Source: Corallium rubrum (taxonomy: Eukaryota > Cnidaria > Anthozoa > Scleralcyonacea > Coralliidae). From it: 64,000 nucleotides of DNA. The notes under the pieces were generated by a model. That model saw only the letters and a program-made list of their open reading frames with translations, had not been told where the DNA came from and made no database searches. The stretch covers positions 59,832,285 to 59,896,284 of the forward strand of contig OZ035997.1 of NCBI GenBank assembly GCA_964035015.1, read 5' to 3'. The translations under genes were made by a program, and so were the position numbers. Shown one piece after another: positions 49,798 to 61,799 of the stretch; positions within the stretch are counted from its first letter, which is position 1, and every line of letters begins with the position of its first letter.

Positions 49798-51124
49798 TAG
49801 TTGCTGTGAAGGTTGATTGTTTTAGCTGTAAAAGTCGTTGAAAATGCATACATGTGCAATAATACTTTTGAAGAATTTATTTTTTTGTATAAATTGATTA
49901 GAAATACAAGTTAAATATAGGACATTTCTTTACAGCTTACAAATCAATTGGGAATTCATATTTTTGTTATAATTATGTATTGTTTTTTTTAACCAAACTG
50001 TTGGATCAGGCATGCAGTTTCACCTTTCATTGACTCTTTCATTCCAATATGTATTATACTAATAATTCTCAACTGTCTTATTTCTAAGTGACCCGCGGAT
50101 TTCAGGTTTTCGTACGGATGCGGTGCGGATGTAAAAATACCTTTCTTAGAATTAAAATAAAATGATTATGAAAAAAAATTATAACACCAACTTCGGACGT
50201 CTAAACAACTGTATTTAAATGATAATTCAACGATATGATATTGCGTGCACCATCTGACATTTCTGGCACTTCAAATAATATTGTCTCTTTATCTCTCCCA
50301 CTTTAATTTGTAAAGTCCTGTCTACATTCATTTCTAGTTTTGGATGTGTGCATTAAAACCACTAATACACTTAAGATGCTAATACAGATCTAGATATAAT
50401 ACAGACCTAGATCTCCAGCAAGATCAGTCTTAGTGACATCTCGCAGCTTTCAGGTCATAATTGTGATTGCTAGATCATTCAAAATCTTGGAGGGGTCAGC
50501 CAATTTGTACGACCATGATCTATATGCTCATTTTGGTAAGAGAGGCTGTTTTATACTTTAGTATCGGAAAATTGTTTATAAAAAATGGTAATTACTTTTC
50601 TAAAATTATTTTAGCAATTATTTTTGGTCCTCAGAATTTGCAAAGCAGCAAGCACAGGTCAGTAAAATAGCTATAGGTAAATTATTCATTAACTGCACGG
50701 GCCCGATTGGACATCTTTATTTTATTTAGATAGTTTTTAGTTCAATTTACGTTATATTGCCAATGTTTATGCAGTCACGATATGCCAGGGATTGTTGCCC
50801 GCATATACGTCATTTTAACAGGAGTGGATCAAACATGCTCCATGACCCCAGTTCCGGAACGTTAAATATATTTCTAGGTGTAAGTTCATAAGGCGCGAAG
50901 GGCACGGTCTTTGTTCCCACGCAACATTTAGATCTAATTAGAGTAAGATTTAGAAAAGGGTTTTAATATCTTGGTGATCATTAGTTGATCACAATATTTT
51001 CCGGAGATGAAGATATATATTATGTTAGCGATCAGAGGTATAGCGGAACAATCAGTAAATCAATTGAAAATTTATCTGTTTAGAGGCCATCCCAACCTTC
51101 ACTTCTATAATATAATTTTTTTAC

Positions 51125-51235
51125 AGACGTGACTATAATCCCCGATCCTGGGCGTAAGGCCGAACGCCTGGAGCCCGGTGAGGGAGCTAATCGCGACACG
51201 CGTGAAGTCCATTTTACACACGTGTAGAAAATCGA
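51125..51235 (-). repeat. GC-rich hairpin cassette, copy 4
   Basis: Minus-strand ACACGTGTGTAAAATGGACT and CACGCGTGTCGCGATTAGCT, with GGCTCCAGGCGTTCGGCC. It is separated by about 20 bp from the TA tract at 51262. Confidence 0.78.
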
Positions 51236-51257
51236 GGGGGATATAACCTGGGAAAGT

Positions 51258-51261
<4 letters not shown>

Positions 51262-51318
<57 letters not shown>
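51262..51318. repeat. (TA)n tract, uninterrupted counterpart of the Penelope insertion site
   Basis: About 28 TA units flanked by the GC cassette on one side and GCGTCGTAGGGTGTCACACG on the other, the same flanks that surround the Penelope pair at 28.55-31.06 kb. Confidence 0.95.
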
Positions 51319-51320
<2 letters not shown>

Positions 51321-52396
51321 TCGTAGGGTGTCACACGGTAAGAATTGTTGCGCACTGGCATTAGTGACTAACAGTGAAGCAAATTTTAAACTAAATCTCG
51401 GGAGCTATATTTTGCGAAACGATATGATTTCGATTAGAAAAAACGAAATGGAGCCCGCTCTACTAAACTTAAAAGAGAACAACGAAGAAAAGAAGGAAAC
51501 AAACAGCCGGTTTAATATACATGTATCTTGAAGAGAAAACAGAAAATCTAAAGAAACAAAACGCCGCGCGGTATGGTAAACAAAAATTCGATGTCTCGAT
51601 CTGAAATCGCTGTGTTTGCGGTCACTCAGAGGTCACAAAATCACTTTAAAGTTACCGGTAGGGGATTTGTACTTATTTATTTTGCTTATTGGTATCACTG
51701 TAAACGCTAAGGCCGGCAATACGTTTAAATAAAAACCTTTTTAATCACTTGTCAGACGTCAGTCAACTTTAATCTAGCTACTAAAGCCATTGAACTATTA
51801 TATAAATTAGTTTTATACCTTGTGTTGTTTTCATGTTTTCGCTCAACCTAAAAGATATACAGCTCCACTTTTTCGGCTTTCCCTCTGCTCGCCCAAACCG
51901 TAAAGTCAACTGTTAATTATCCCGAGGATTAGTGCATGTTTGTTTTTTGCTTTGGAGGTGTTTCAAAAATGAATATAAAAGATGGCGAGTGGTTGTTGCA
52001 TCGATGTATTTCTATTTAAAAATATATTTATTGTTGATGTGGAATTTTTGTATTAAGTTTAATAATAGTGGTTTTTCTTATATTTCTCATCCATTTATCA
52101 GTTTAACTTAGTACGTTTATACAATGTCTACGGGAATTTTTCCTGTCCCCAATTGTTCCAGACGAGTGGATTCAGTGTTCGACTTCGTATGTTCTTCAGT
52201 GTTTATGCACATGTCTTAACTAGTCGTAAGAATCCCGGATCATTGGCGACCGTCTGGGACGCACTTTCCAAACGTATGTGTGCATCCAAATCCGAATTTA
52301 CCTAATATGCTAAAATGGGTTAACATTCACACAAATTATTCGTGGGCTAATTGTTATACATCTCTATATATAGTTCTTATTCAAATATTTTTTTAG

Positions 52397-52627
52397 GACA
52401 AGCGTTCGTGAATTCTAACATTGGACGATGCTGGGCACCAAAAGGATTATCTGCTCATCCCGCTGAAGGAACTGTTGTTGTTCACACATCAAACTGCAAG
52501 GATCAATCAGTTTTTTTCAGAATGTTGGACAGTGGCGCCATCCAACACGAATCAAGTGGACTTTGCATTCATTTATCTGGTAATAGAGAGTACCCAAGAG
52601 ATCGCGAGAAAGCAATACTTATGTCAG
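52397..52627 (+). CDS. Duplicated exon: lectin-like repeat unit 1
   Basis: Same length (231 bp) and splice sites (TTTTTTTAG acceptor, GTAAAT donor) as 25616-25846. It reads QAFVNSNIGRCWAPKGLSAH, PAEGTVVVHTSNCKDQSVFF, RMLDSGAIQHESSGLCIHLS. Seven of 76 residues differ. The frame is intact, so a second functional gene on the plus strand is possible. Its 5' exons and everything after 58568 lie unseen or beyond the window. Confidence 0.8.
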
Positions 52628-52842
52628 GTAAATTTGGTGACGTTTGCAAAAATATGATCAATCAGTAAAAAAATAGTTATATTCACATTGTACACACCAG
52701 AGAAACCTGTCCTGAAAGGTAAAAAAAAATATGTTACAATCGAAGAGTATAGGACAAAACACTTTACGAAGATTGACATGTGGAGAATTGCGAGCATATG
52801 TTTAAAGTGTTTCTCTGATGAAAATATTGTTGGTAACGTTTC

Positions 52843-53235
52843 TGCATAATCCTAAAGATATTACGGTAGTCGGTATTTGAGCTAAGTGTCATTTCGAAAT
52901 TCTCAAAAAGAAAGTTGTATTTAACGTCCGACGTTTCTATTTTGGAGCACCGCCATTAAATTGGCCGTGTTTGAAAAGAATGAGTTGAAGAGAACTTATG
53001 ACGTCATAGACTCAACAAAAACAAAAAAATGGTTGTTGTTGTCAACAGAAGGGTCATTTTTTGTTTTGAGTCTATGACGTCATAAGCTTCCTCGACTTAT
53101 TCTTCTCAAGCTCGGAAACTTTAATGGCGGCGCTCCAGAATACAAACTTCACACCTTAAATCACCTTTTCTGCAAAGAATTTTGAAATGAAACTTTGCAC
53201 GATTGTTAAATACCATAACTTCTTTAGGATTATGC
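52843..53235. mobile_element. Fold-back element, right-arm copy
   Basis: Complete version: TGCATAATCCTAAAGATATT .. TTCTTTAGGATTATGCA, with inner ATGGCGGCGCTCCAGAATAC and GACGTCATAGACTC arms. Left-arm counterpart at 24145-24521. Confidence 0.82.
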
Positions 53236-53759
53236 AAAAAACGTAGCAAACAATATTCATATCATCAGACAACGTTACCACTTTAAGAAGCTGTGTGCAA
53301 ATCCATGCAGGACCGTACAGAACAAGGAGCAGCATGCAGGGGCAAATCCCCCCCGCCCGCCCCGGCCACAAAGAAAATCCAAAACATATTTTTTATATAA
53401 TGTTGATTATTAATTTTTAATTGGTGTATTCAGACAATTATATATTACAAGTGTTGAAAAAGCACTGAAAAGTACTGAAATCATAACATTTATAAAATCC
53501 ATGTGGTGCACAATAAACACTCTTGCTGACAACACATACTGTATTTTTTCGTGGCTAAAAAAATTTGCGCACAGCCTTGTGGAAATCTGTTGACCGCAAA
53601 AAGTTTCCCTGTAAAAAAGAGAAAATAAATAACCTTTTTCAATGGAAATTGTTTTAGAAAATGGCATTAAGTAAAAATGTTCTCTTAACGGTTTTCAAGA
53701 TCAGATTGGGGAAAAAATAATAATCTTGAAAGAAGGTTTGGTCATAAGTTGATTTGTAA

Positions 53760-53935
53760 TACACGGAAGTTGAAAAGGAACCCGTAATACTTCAAATGGA
53801 AATTGTGGGACAGTGAACTCGGGTGGGGAATGATGTGTTACTCCGAGTGTACTTGGCCCGGCGAGATTCGTACCCGCGGCCTTCGGTTTACTAGTCCGAC
53901 GACGCTCTACCAATAGGGGAGTTCAATTGTTTTTT
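53760..53935 (-). mobile_element. tRNA-derived SINE copy
   Basis: Minus: CCTATTGGTAGAGCGTCGTC (A box) and GCGGGTACGAATCTCGCC (B box), then ACTCGGAGTAACACATCATT and CCCGAGTTCACTGTCCCACA. The body recurs at 55600-55670. Confidence 0.65.
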
Positions 53936-53957
53936 CGCCATATTGCAAGGGGGGTGC

Positions 53958-55042
53958 AAAACCATTGGGGCGAGCGCGCGGCCATGCCTATTTATCCTTG
54001 TTAAAATCATGGCGAAACTCGCGAAGCAAGAAGGATACCGCTTCGGTTTTTGTCGAATTCTTCTTTAATCGTAGTTTGGATAGCTTTTCTGTGGTCTGGT
54101 ATGTTCGTTCTTTGATTTTAAACCATTATCGCTAATAACCACCGCGTAGAAACGCTATAATACGAAAGTTTCCTCAAATGAGGGGTGGCTGCGCTGTTAT
54201 GACGGGCTCAACTAAGTGATAATTTCAGCAACGCAATGTAAAACTTTATCTCCAACTCTCTTGTAAATCACTCGAACTTCAAGTGTATAGCAACGTAAGT
54301 AACCAGAGTTCATCTTCGTCATCTGAAGTCTGAAATATCCTCTTTCTCGTTATCAAACGAAGTGTATTTATATGTATATCTCCTCGCAGGAAAGGGATAC
54401 GTTTCGGGTTACGCGTGTTTACTTCTATATATACACGTTCTTAACTGGCATATACAGGGCAAAATATAGTTAAATACAGTTTAATTAAGTCTAACTATTA
54501 AGAATTTTTGTCGAATTAAACGTGTAATTATTTTGAAGAAAGAAACAATTTTATTTGGGAATTTGACACCTTTTGGCATTGAAGGCTGATATTCGGATAT
54601 TCCAGACAAATTTTTGCTTACGCCAAGTTTCTGCCGAAATCTGGTGATTTGGCCACTTATTAAGGACAAAAATTTTAAGATAATACCTCTTCAACCCAAC
54701 ATAGACTGCGTTTGTTGTTATCGCAGTATCCCACTACACAGCGAGGCGTTTTGTCCTTGCTATAAAAATAGACAAACAGCCGCGTCCTGTGTCTGCCACA
54801 ATAGCGCAGCCACCCCTTAGTTGAGGAAACTTTCGTATTATAGCGTTTCTACGCGATGGTTATTAGCGATAATGGTTTAAAATCAAAGAACGAACATACC
54901 AGACCACAGAAAAGCTATCCAAACGACGATGAAAGACGAATTCGACAAAACCCGAAGCGATACCCTTCTTGCTTCGCGAGTTTCGCCATGATTTTAACAA
55001 GGTTAAAGGCATGGCCGCACGCTCACCCCAATGGTTTTGCTA
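53958..55042. mobile_element. 1.1-kb fold-back element (GCAAAACCATTGGGG)
   Basis: Ends GCAAAACCATTGGGGCGAGC / GCTCACCCCAATGGTTTTGC with arms of about 250 bp (AACTCGCGAAGCAAGAAGG, AACCATTATCGCTAATAACC). It contains short unrelated frames only. The flanking sequences TTTTTTCGCCATATTG and AATATGGCGAAAAAAA form an outer inverted pair, so it may be nested. Confidence 0.82.
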
Positions 55043-55424
55043 ACTCGACGACGCGGCCTTAAAAACGTTAAAATGCAATGCGTATAGGAGAAGACACGGT
55101 AAATTAACTGCCGTATTTTATGTTTAAGCTTGTTTAATGGCTTTAGACGCTCCAGTTCTTGCTAAAACAGCAATAGTGTCTGAGCTGAAGACATCGTTAA
55201 GAAACATCTCTCACTTCTCATCGCGTTCGCGTCGTTCTGAAGACGTAAAAATGTTGAAAGTGGCGTTGTTCACAGAATGAGGACGGTATTGATATATACT
55301 CTTGGGATTACAAATTATTCATTCCCTTTGTTTTCATTAAGAACTCTTTTGTTTTTAAGGCGCGTCATCGAGCTTGCCGCGTCGTGGATCTTAAAGTCCC
55401 TAATATGGCGAAAAAAACCTTCAA

Positions 55425-55690
55425 CTCCCCTATTGAGCTACAGGTCAAGTTAGAAGCTGAAGGTCGAATGAATAATACTTAGGCTAGCTATTTGATATTT
55501 CGAAACAGACTAGTTTCTTCAATATCCAGACAACAGTCATGACGATTTCTGTTGCAAGGTTCGAATTCCAGCCGGCCAAGTAGAGTTTTCTCTACTTGTC
55601 CGGTATGGTTCGTCACTCGGAGTAACACCTTATTATTATTCTCTACCCGAGTTCACTGTCCCACAATTACCATTCGAAATCGTACAATTT
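55425..55690 (+). mobile_element. tRNA-derived SINE copy, inverted to 53760-53935
   Basis: CCCCTATTGAGCTACAGGTC, GTTGCAAGGTTCGAATTCCA, CACTCGGAGTAACACC and CCCGAGTTCACTGTCCCACA. Confidence 0.6.
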
Positions 55691-55694
55691 TGTG

Positions 55695-56235
55695 ATAACA
55701 TAAACACAAACCAATAATGGTTGTAAATTTACTCGGGATACTGTGGTAGCGCCGAGTCTAGGTTTACCCTTCGTGTTTGTTTTTTTTTCTATGTCGAGAC
55801 ACGTGATCGAGATATTGCATTGCAATTACATCATCCCTAATTTTCATGCGCTTTTCATACACTGAGGTTCCCACAATGCAGTGCATTTTATCGACAACCA
55901 TATGCTTTACCAAAAGAACGAGAATTTTTCTTTGTTTGGTCTTTTGTTCTGCTCTTGGCTTTAATTATGATATTATTACTGACTACGGCGACGCATTGGA
56001 TCACACGTACAGGTCATGCCGTTGCGAGTTCTTTCTTTTGAATAGCTTTACCTTTCGATGAAGTGTTTTCGAATCTTGCTCTGGAAGGACCTGGAACGGT
56101 GTTGGAATATTCGGTTTTTATAATATTTTGCAAGTGATCGAGTTATAGTTGATCAGTATAAACGCGGCTGGCAATTGTCTTCGTTATAAGTATGCTTACA
56201 AATTATGTTCACACGCCGATCGCGGTAGACCTACG
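55695..56235. other. No gene seen
   Basis: Non-coding, in the right-arm-only block. Confidence 0.4.
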
Positions 56236-56238
56236 TAA

Positions 56239-56330
56239 AGGCGGTTTTCCACTAGGCAAAAAATGTCGCGCGAAGGGATATTTTCTGTTGTCTCGCAAGC
56301 TCTCGAGAGGAACTAATTAGCCATGGCGAG
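56239..56330 (+). mobile_element. Partial MITE (GGCGGTTTTCCACTAGGC)
   Basis: One end of the 8044-8198 family with an internal 22-bp direct repeat (GAGAGGAACTAATTAGCCAT). Confidence 0.6.
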
Positions 56331-56576
56331 AGGAACTAATTAGCCATGGCGAGCTCTTGGCGTCTTGTGATTGCGTGCAATTATCCTGCCTCCCGTTTAA
56401 GTTAAATTTCTCATGTTGAGCGAAGCTCGACCGCGTTTGTGAAGCCAGGGAACTAGCGTAGAGCGCGCGCAATGGTTGATGGGAATGCCAGGCGAGAGAG
56501 GCGAGGAGCCTGCTAAATCCTGTGTCGAAAAGTCGCAAATTTGTTCGAAACTGTGAAAAAAGGCTTAATTTCGGAA

Positions 56577-56699
56577 ATGGAGAAATCTCTTGACGACTGT
56601 GGTCCTTTACTGGAACTAGAAGACTTTTCTGATGACTCTTGCAAAGATTTGGAAATTTCCATGAGCGATCTGAATCTTTACGACGGTATTAAGTGTTGA
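56577..56699 (+). CDS. Possible short acidic ORF or first exon
   Basis: MEKSLDDCGPLLELEDFSDD then SCKDLEISMSDLNLYDG, stop at 56697. A donor GTATTAAG follows the Asp-coding GAC. Acidic N-termini of this kind occur in transposases with introns, but no following exon was recognised. Low confidence. Confidence 0.25.
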   Translation: MEKSLDDCGPLLELEDFSDDSCKDLEISMSDLNLYDGIKC

Positions 56700-56956
56700 T
56701 AGTGGCCATGCACGTTGTGAGTTGTTTACATATTTTACTTGAAACATCCATCTTCTGCAACTGAGCGATCAGATTTTTAGTTTTGGTGTATTGTTGTCTT
56801 CAGATGATCAAACAAGAACAAGCACGACGTTAGAAGGTAGTCCTATCGCAGGAAAACATCATCTCATGCCTTCTTCGAAACAAACCAACCACGAACCAAG
56901 AACCGTCTGAGCCTTATCGGAATTACAAAAATATATATAAATATTTATAACATATG

Positions 56957-56959
<3 letters not shown>

Positions 56960-57013
<54 letters not shown>

Positions 57014-57036
57014 TAATGTATATAATATATATAATG
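56960..57036. repeat. (TA)n tract
   Basis: About 22 pure TA units then imperfect ones. Confidence 0.95.
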
Positions 57037-57130
57037 TTTACAACACGAGCGGCCGTGTATTGAATATACAATCACGAGCCGAAGGCGAGTGATTGTATAT
57101 TCAATACAACAAGGACACGAGTGTTGTAAA
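57037..57130. repeat. 94-bp palindrome with CGAGCCGAAGGCGAG loop
   Basis: TTTACAACACGAG..TATTGAATATACAATCAC / GTGATTGTATATTCAATA..CTCGTGTTGTAAA, i.e. inverted arms around the tip CGAGCCGAAGGCGAG (57075-57089). Confidence 0.82.
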
Positions 57131-57411
57131 CAACTTGTGAAATGAATGAATAGTAAAAATCCCTTAGTTGGGATATTGAGATGCTAATTAGTATAGTTAC
57201 AAGCACTAGTGGTTGTATCAGAAGAGTATACATCCACTAGTGGTTGTAATTAATTAGCATCATTGGTTTAGTTTGTATGGGGTTTACAGGGGTATACATG
57301 TGATGTAATTTCAGAAATTGGATTGGCTGCAAAACTCATGAATTAGTAATGAATTTCACAAATATATATACATATCATTTCAAAAACAGATCATTCAGGC
57401 ACGAAATATAT

Positions 57412-57700
57412 GAAATAGATATGCGCTAACCTTTGATTTCCATTCGGAGAGAGAAGATATGTATCTCAACGTTTCTTGGCCATGTAGATGCCGCATGGTT
57501 AAAGCAAATTTTGCCAAATCTTTTGCGGTGTACTCCTTCTTATGAATAAATATTCGAAAATGTTGACCTAGTTCGCTCTCTTCAAAGAATAGCAATTTTT
57601 CGACGCATTGAACCTCTGGACAGATGGTTTTGTGCGCTTGGAACGCATCGTGGAAAGACCTGTGAATATTCTCGAAAATTTCTGTTCGATCCGCCATTAC
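57412..57700 (-). CDS. Unassigned ORF or exon (MADRTEIFENIHRSF..)
   Basis: The frame from the Met near 57695 reads MADRTEIFENIHRSFHDAFQ, ICPEVQCVEKLLFFEESELG, FRIFIHKKEYTAKDLAKFAL and ISSLSEWKSK, followed by a possible GTTAGC donor. Composition looks protein-like, with evenly mixed charged and hydrophobic residues, but I recognise no family. It is in the right-arm-only block, so it is probably transposon-derived. Confidence 0.4.
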
Positions 57701-58005
57701 AGAACACGCCTTCTTGGCCGCAGGATTTGCCAGTCGCTTCTCCCCTTTTCTCCTTCCCGCCTTCCCTCGCGCCCCCTCAGCATAGGCCCCACTGACGGGG
57801 CCCCTCTCAAATTTACTCAATGTCTCATTCTTGAAAAGCGACTGGGGACGAGGCAGGCAATTATCCATGACCTGAAGCGAAACTAGACTTCCAATCGTCC
57901 AGTGGTTGTTCGGATACACGCTCGTAAACCCTTCGGAAATACGAATAAGACTTCTGAAGTATACTTATTAGCTTTTCGCCTTGATTACGTGATTGACGAA
58001 AACAT

Positions 58006-58009
<4 letters not shown>

Positions 58010-58039
<30 letters not shown>
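58010..58039. repeat. (CA)n microsatellite
   Basis: About 14 CA units. Confidence 0.95.
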
Positions 58040-58400
58040 CCGGGGTCATGACATAGCGGTTATGGTTTAGCAACCAGTATCCGCAAAAACGCTGACACCG
58101 TTTTGCTGGAAATTTATCTCGGAATCGAACTACAAACAAAATAAAACGCTTTGTCCTTAAGTCGCCTCGAGTGAAGCCTCTTGGTTTTACTTGAAAGACT
58201 TGAAATATTTGCAACTATTATTGGCTTATTTTTATCGCAAAATCAAATACAAAATTTCATGTATTCAACAAATTAGTAGCTTTCTAACGATTTCTATTTT
58301 ATTTTTGTAGCATAAATTCTGAAGAATTGAGAGCGCTTTATCAAAATGGCCCTGCAAACCTTAAGGAAGACCTTAATCTATTTCACTATATTCTTTTTAG

Positions 58401-58568
58401 ATTGTACTGACCCAAAGTATTTTTTTACCTTCACGAGCAAGAATTCATTTCAGCTGAAAAACAAATGTCTTCGACCAATCAGCATCAGATGGCCGGAAGG
58501 AACCGATTTGATTAGTTTCCGTTGTGAAGACTATATAAGTACCTACAATATTATCGATGTCGTAAAGG
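58401..58568 (+). CDS. Duplicated exon: lectin-like repeat unit 2
   Basis: Same length (168 bp), acceptor (TTCTTTTTAG) and GTAAG donor as 22046-22213. It reads CTDPKYFFTFTSKNSFQLKN, KCLRPISIRWPEGTDLISF, RCEDYISTYNIIDVVK. Twelve of 55 residues differ; the HPEGT motif is WPEGT here. Open frame and intact splice sites. Confidence 0.78.
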
Positions 58569-59659
58569 GTAAGCTGTATTTTTAGTGATCTTTTAATAAC
58601 AAGAAAAAAGTACGCTAGGTTTTACACTTAGGCTATAAACCAACAGCAAGCACGTTATATTATATGATAGTGGGTAACCGTAACAAAGGGATGCCGCCTC
58701 ATTAATATTCAGCATGAGTCACGCATGACGAATGCGTCGCATGACGAACGCGTGTAGACCGGAACGACATGATTGGGCAATATAGAGGGTTTTGAACAGT
58801 TCAAATGGCTGAATCGGCTGATATAACGTATAAACGTAGATTAAAAGCATATAATGAATATTATATTAGGTTTAGAACCTAAATTTTCAGAGAAAATCAT
58901 CCTAAAATCATTGCTAACTAAACCCTCGTTTATAAGCGAGGAAATCGTAGGAAGATACAATGAGGAATCAATTCCAAAGCCATGAGCTGAGGGGTTTCAA
59001 ACGTATGGGATATAACAACGTAAAGCTTATATACGAATATATATTATATTTAGAATTTGGTTCGCTTTTGTAGTGTTTACACGTATAAGAACCGTGCGAA
59101 GTTCATGAAGGGTCACTTTGAATGGTAGCGAATTGTTATTCTAGACTAAGGCATAGTTTGTAGAATCGATTTGGGAAACAAGGAGAAAAACTTACGAAAC
59201 AAGCGTTGGGAAGTTTGTGAATATTTTGAAACAGAAAACGCATAGCAACGGGGCATTTCGAATAAATTAAGACATACCTGAATTCGTCTGACTATGAACA
59301 ATTGTATAGGGTCCTCAAGGGTAATTAAGGAGATTAGAGACCAAAAAGAGCACGTGTATTTTGCATAAAACAGAATTCAAAGCATTCAGTTTAAAATATT
59401 TATTTAGGTTTTGGTTCAGACTTATCAAACACAGACACGCGTACATGTAGTACAGTATTTAAAATATTTTATTGAGAAATATATCCTTACACAAAAAACT
59501 CTTGATTATTTAGTGATCTATCGGTAACACTGACGAGCATATGGACATACAGTACATCTTATAATCGGAAGGCATGGATCATGAACCTTGAATTCGGTAC
59601 CACAAACATTGCATATCAGATTTCGATAAAATATTTACACAAACACTTAGGACATTCAG

Positions 59660-60127
59660 TTACATATGTAAAATTAACCGGATTATGACAACCTTCGCAA
59701 TCAACAGATTCGTTATTTTAGAATTTTCTGATTCTATTTCGGTGTAATCCTTGTCGTATTCTGAATCTTCTTCGGAGGTAGTTTCTTCACTTTCGCTCTC
59801 TGATTCTGTTTCTTCTTCTGCCTGTGCCAACATGGTTAGCACTCGTACATTTTTGATAACGTTTTTGTCAATGTTAATGTCGGCGAGTCCATTTACAAAT
59901 ACGTTTAAACCAGCTGGTTCGGGAATTCCTGCGAAGTAAGGTGATACGCAGTATTCTACCAATTCGGCTATTTTTGTGTTTGGCATAGTTCTTCCTTGAT
60001 ACGCAATTTCTCCATTGCGATTCCATGTTGAGTTGACATAGGACGCGAGTAAACTATTTAGCAAAGAGGGCGCTTTCGCTTCATCGAATCCGTAGTCAAA
60101 GTGCGACAGTATTAACACGAAAATCAT
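59660..60127 (-). CDS. ORF in the 5-kb element, unassigned
   Basis: 155 codons: MIFVLILSHFDYGFDEAKAP, LASYVNSTWNRNGEIAYQGR, VEYCVSPYFAGIPEPAGLNV, then an acidic Glu/Ser tract (ETESESESEETTSEEDSEYD). It begins with a hydrophobic stretch. The upstream minus-strand sequence (60270-60190) encodes KHLLVQKGAGFLDVVLGAIL, an amphipathic Gly/Leu segment. I do not recognise the family. Confidence 0.45.
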   Translation of the reverse strand: MIFVLILSHFDYGFDEAKAPSLLNSLLASYVNSTWNRNGEIAYQGRTMPNTKIAELVEYCVSPYFAGIPEPAGLNVFVNGLADINIDKNVIKNVRVLTMLAQAEEETESESESEETTSEEDSEYDKDYTEIESENSKITNLLIAKVVIIRLILHM

Positions 60128-60577
60128 CCTGTAACCTTTCGCCCATCGTGCTCAGGGTTCGAATGATGATCTTTACAAAATATTCTTCTTTTTATATTAC
60201 TTCTGCGAGTCCTTCTAAAATAGCACCAAGTACGACATCAAGAAATCCTGCACCTTTTTGAACCAGTAAATGCTTTTTTTCTCATAAAACTACTTCTGGA
60301 ACTAGTCAAAGTTAATATGTCGTCGCTATAAAGCGTAACGTCTTCAAGAAAAGCAGGTAATAATTGATATTGGCAATTGCATTGACCAAAAGTTCAACAT
60401 GCAGTCACAAATGCATCTAATTTGCTCGGGGCTTGCAGCCTCCAACAAAGGTCGCAGTTGAATAGGTTCACTTGTACATAAAAGTTCAAGAAACGGTTTG
60501 TGCTTTTTGATCAACATATCTATTTGATAGTCAGTGTCTAAATGAGAAAAACGCTATCAAAACACATATTTTAAAAG

Positions 60578-60793
60578 GATGAGGAGAACGAGGAAGAGGA
60601 GAAAGAGGAGGAGAAATAGAAGGAGGAGAAGGAGGAGGAGGAGAAAGAGGAGGAAAAATAGGAGGTGGAGGAGGAGGAGAAGGAGAAAAAGGAGGAGGAG
60701 AAAGAGGAAAAGGAGGAGGAGAAAGAGGAGGAGGAGAAAGAGGAGGAGGAGGAGAAGGAGGAGATAAAGGATGAGAAAGAGAAGGAGGAGCAA
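60578..60793. repeat. Purine tract (GGA/GAA)n
   Basis: About 215 bp of almost pure purine on the plus strand (AGGAGGAGAAAGAGGAGG units). Proline-, Ser-, Leu- or Arg-rich translations are artefacts. Confidence 0.97.
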
Positions 60794-60831
60794 ATAAATA
60801 CACATGCACAAAGCATTTAGCTTAAAATATT

Positions 60832-61760
60832 TATTTCGGTTTTCGTTCAAACATATACATATAAAAAGTTTTAGTGAGGTCTACTTTTATTTTAAAATTA
60901 GTACGATAGTCTTTCTTGTCTTCTGGTGATAATTGTGATACATTTTCTTTTGTCATGGGTAAATATTTTGATCTAGTCATCAATAGATGATGTTCATACT
61001 CTTCTCTATCATCCAGAGTTATCTTGACCAAGTCGCTTTCTTTCCAATCCGAAGAGCTTTCTCAGTTATTAAAGAAATTACGTTTAAGCGTATGTTGTTT
61101 AACGGTGGGAGGCGGTGTTACAAAATAGGTTTTAGATGTAGCTGGAGCTACAGGGAAACTCAACGAAAGATAGTCAGTTTTTTGCTTTATCTCTGGTGTC
61201 AAATTTTCTGCCGTTTTTGGAGGCTGAGTTTGAAGATTAGTCAGAGGTTGAGACTGATTCTGCAGCTGTTGTTGAAATGTCAGAAAACGTCCTAGCTGAT
61301 GATTGGAGTAAAGTATGCTCTTTTCTTAAGGTGTTAACTGCGGTGCTTGTACAATATCGCGCATTTTTTGTTCTGTATTGTACATGGCATTAACGATCCG
61401 AGGTAATTTATAGGATTGCTCTTGTATGAAACTACCCAGCTGTTGCTGCAAGATGGATCTATTTTCTCCAGGTAGAACATTGGTCTTGAGGCGATGATCG
61501 TCATCCGTGGTCGGCTTTTAATCAAGCATTAAATGACCATGAGAGCGACTTGTAGCTTCCTCGTAACTCTTCAAAAACGTCTTGACATGATCTTGGTTCA
61601 CCTGCCGTGCCAATACAGAAATATTTGCAACAATGGCTGCCGGTTTCGCTCCTGATGCTTTTTCAGTTTGCTGTTACTGTCCACAGTCTTTTGGAGATCC
61701 TTTGGTAATCAGTGTAATAATAGTCAATTAATAAGAAGACCGTCATTCAAGCCTAGATTC
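60832..61760 (-). pseudogene. Decayed minus-strand gene inside the 5-kb element
   Basis: One frame can be followed from about 61650 to the stop at 60831 through four in-frame stops: KPAAIVANISVLARQVNQDH, LGSFIQEQSYKLPRIVNAMY, FQQQLQNQSQPLTNLQTQPP, YFVTPPPTVKQHTLKRNFFN, then the open MVKITLDDREEYEHHLLMTR and TFYMYMFERKPK. Gln/Pro-rich and mixed in composition. Probably a former protein of the element; the family is unknown. Confidence 0.5.
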
Positions 61761-61799
61761 CATCGAATTAAAGTTAGAGTGTCATATTGCATATTGTAG

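Noticed and set aside
60531..60850. Pro-, Ser-, Leu- or Arg-rich proteins
   Set aside because: All are frames of the GGA/GAA purine tract.
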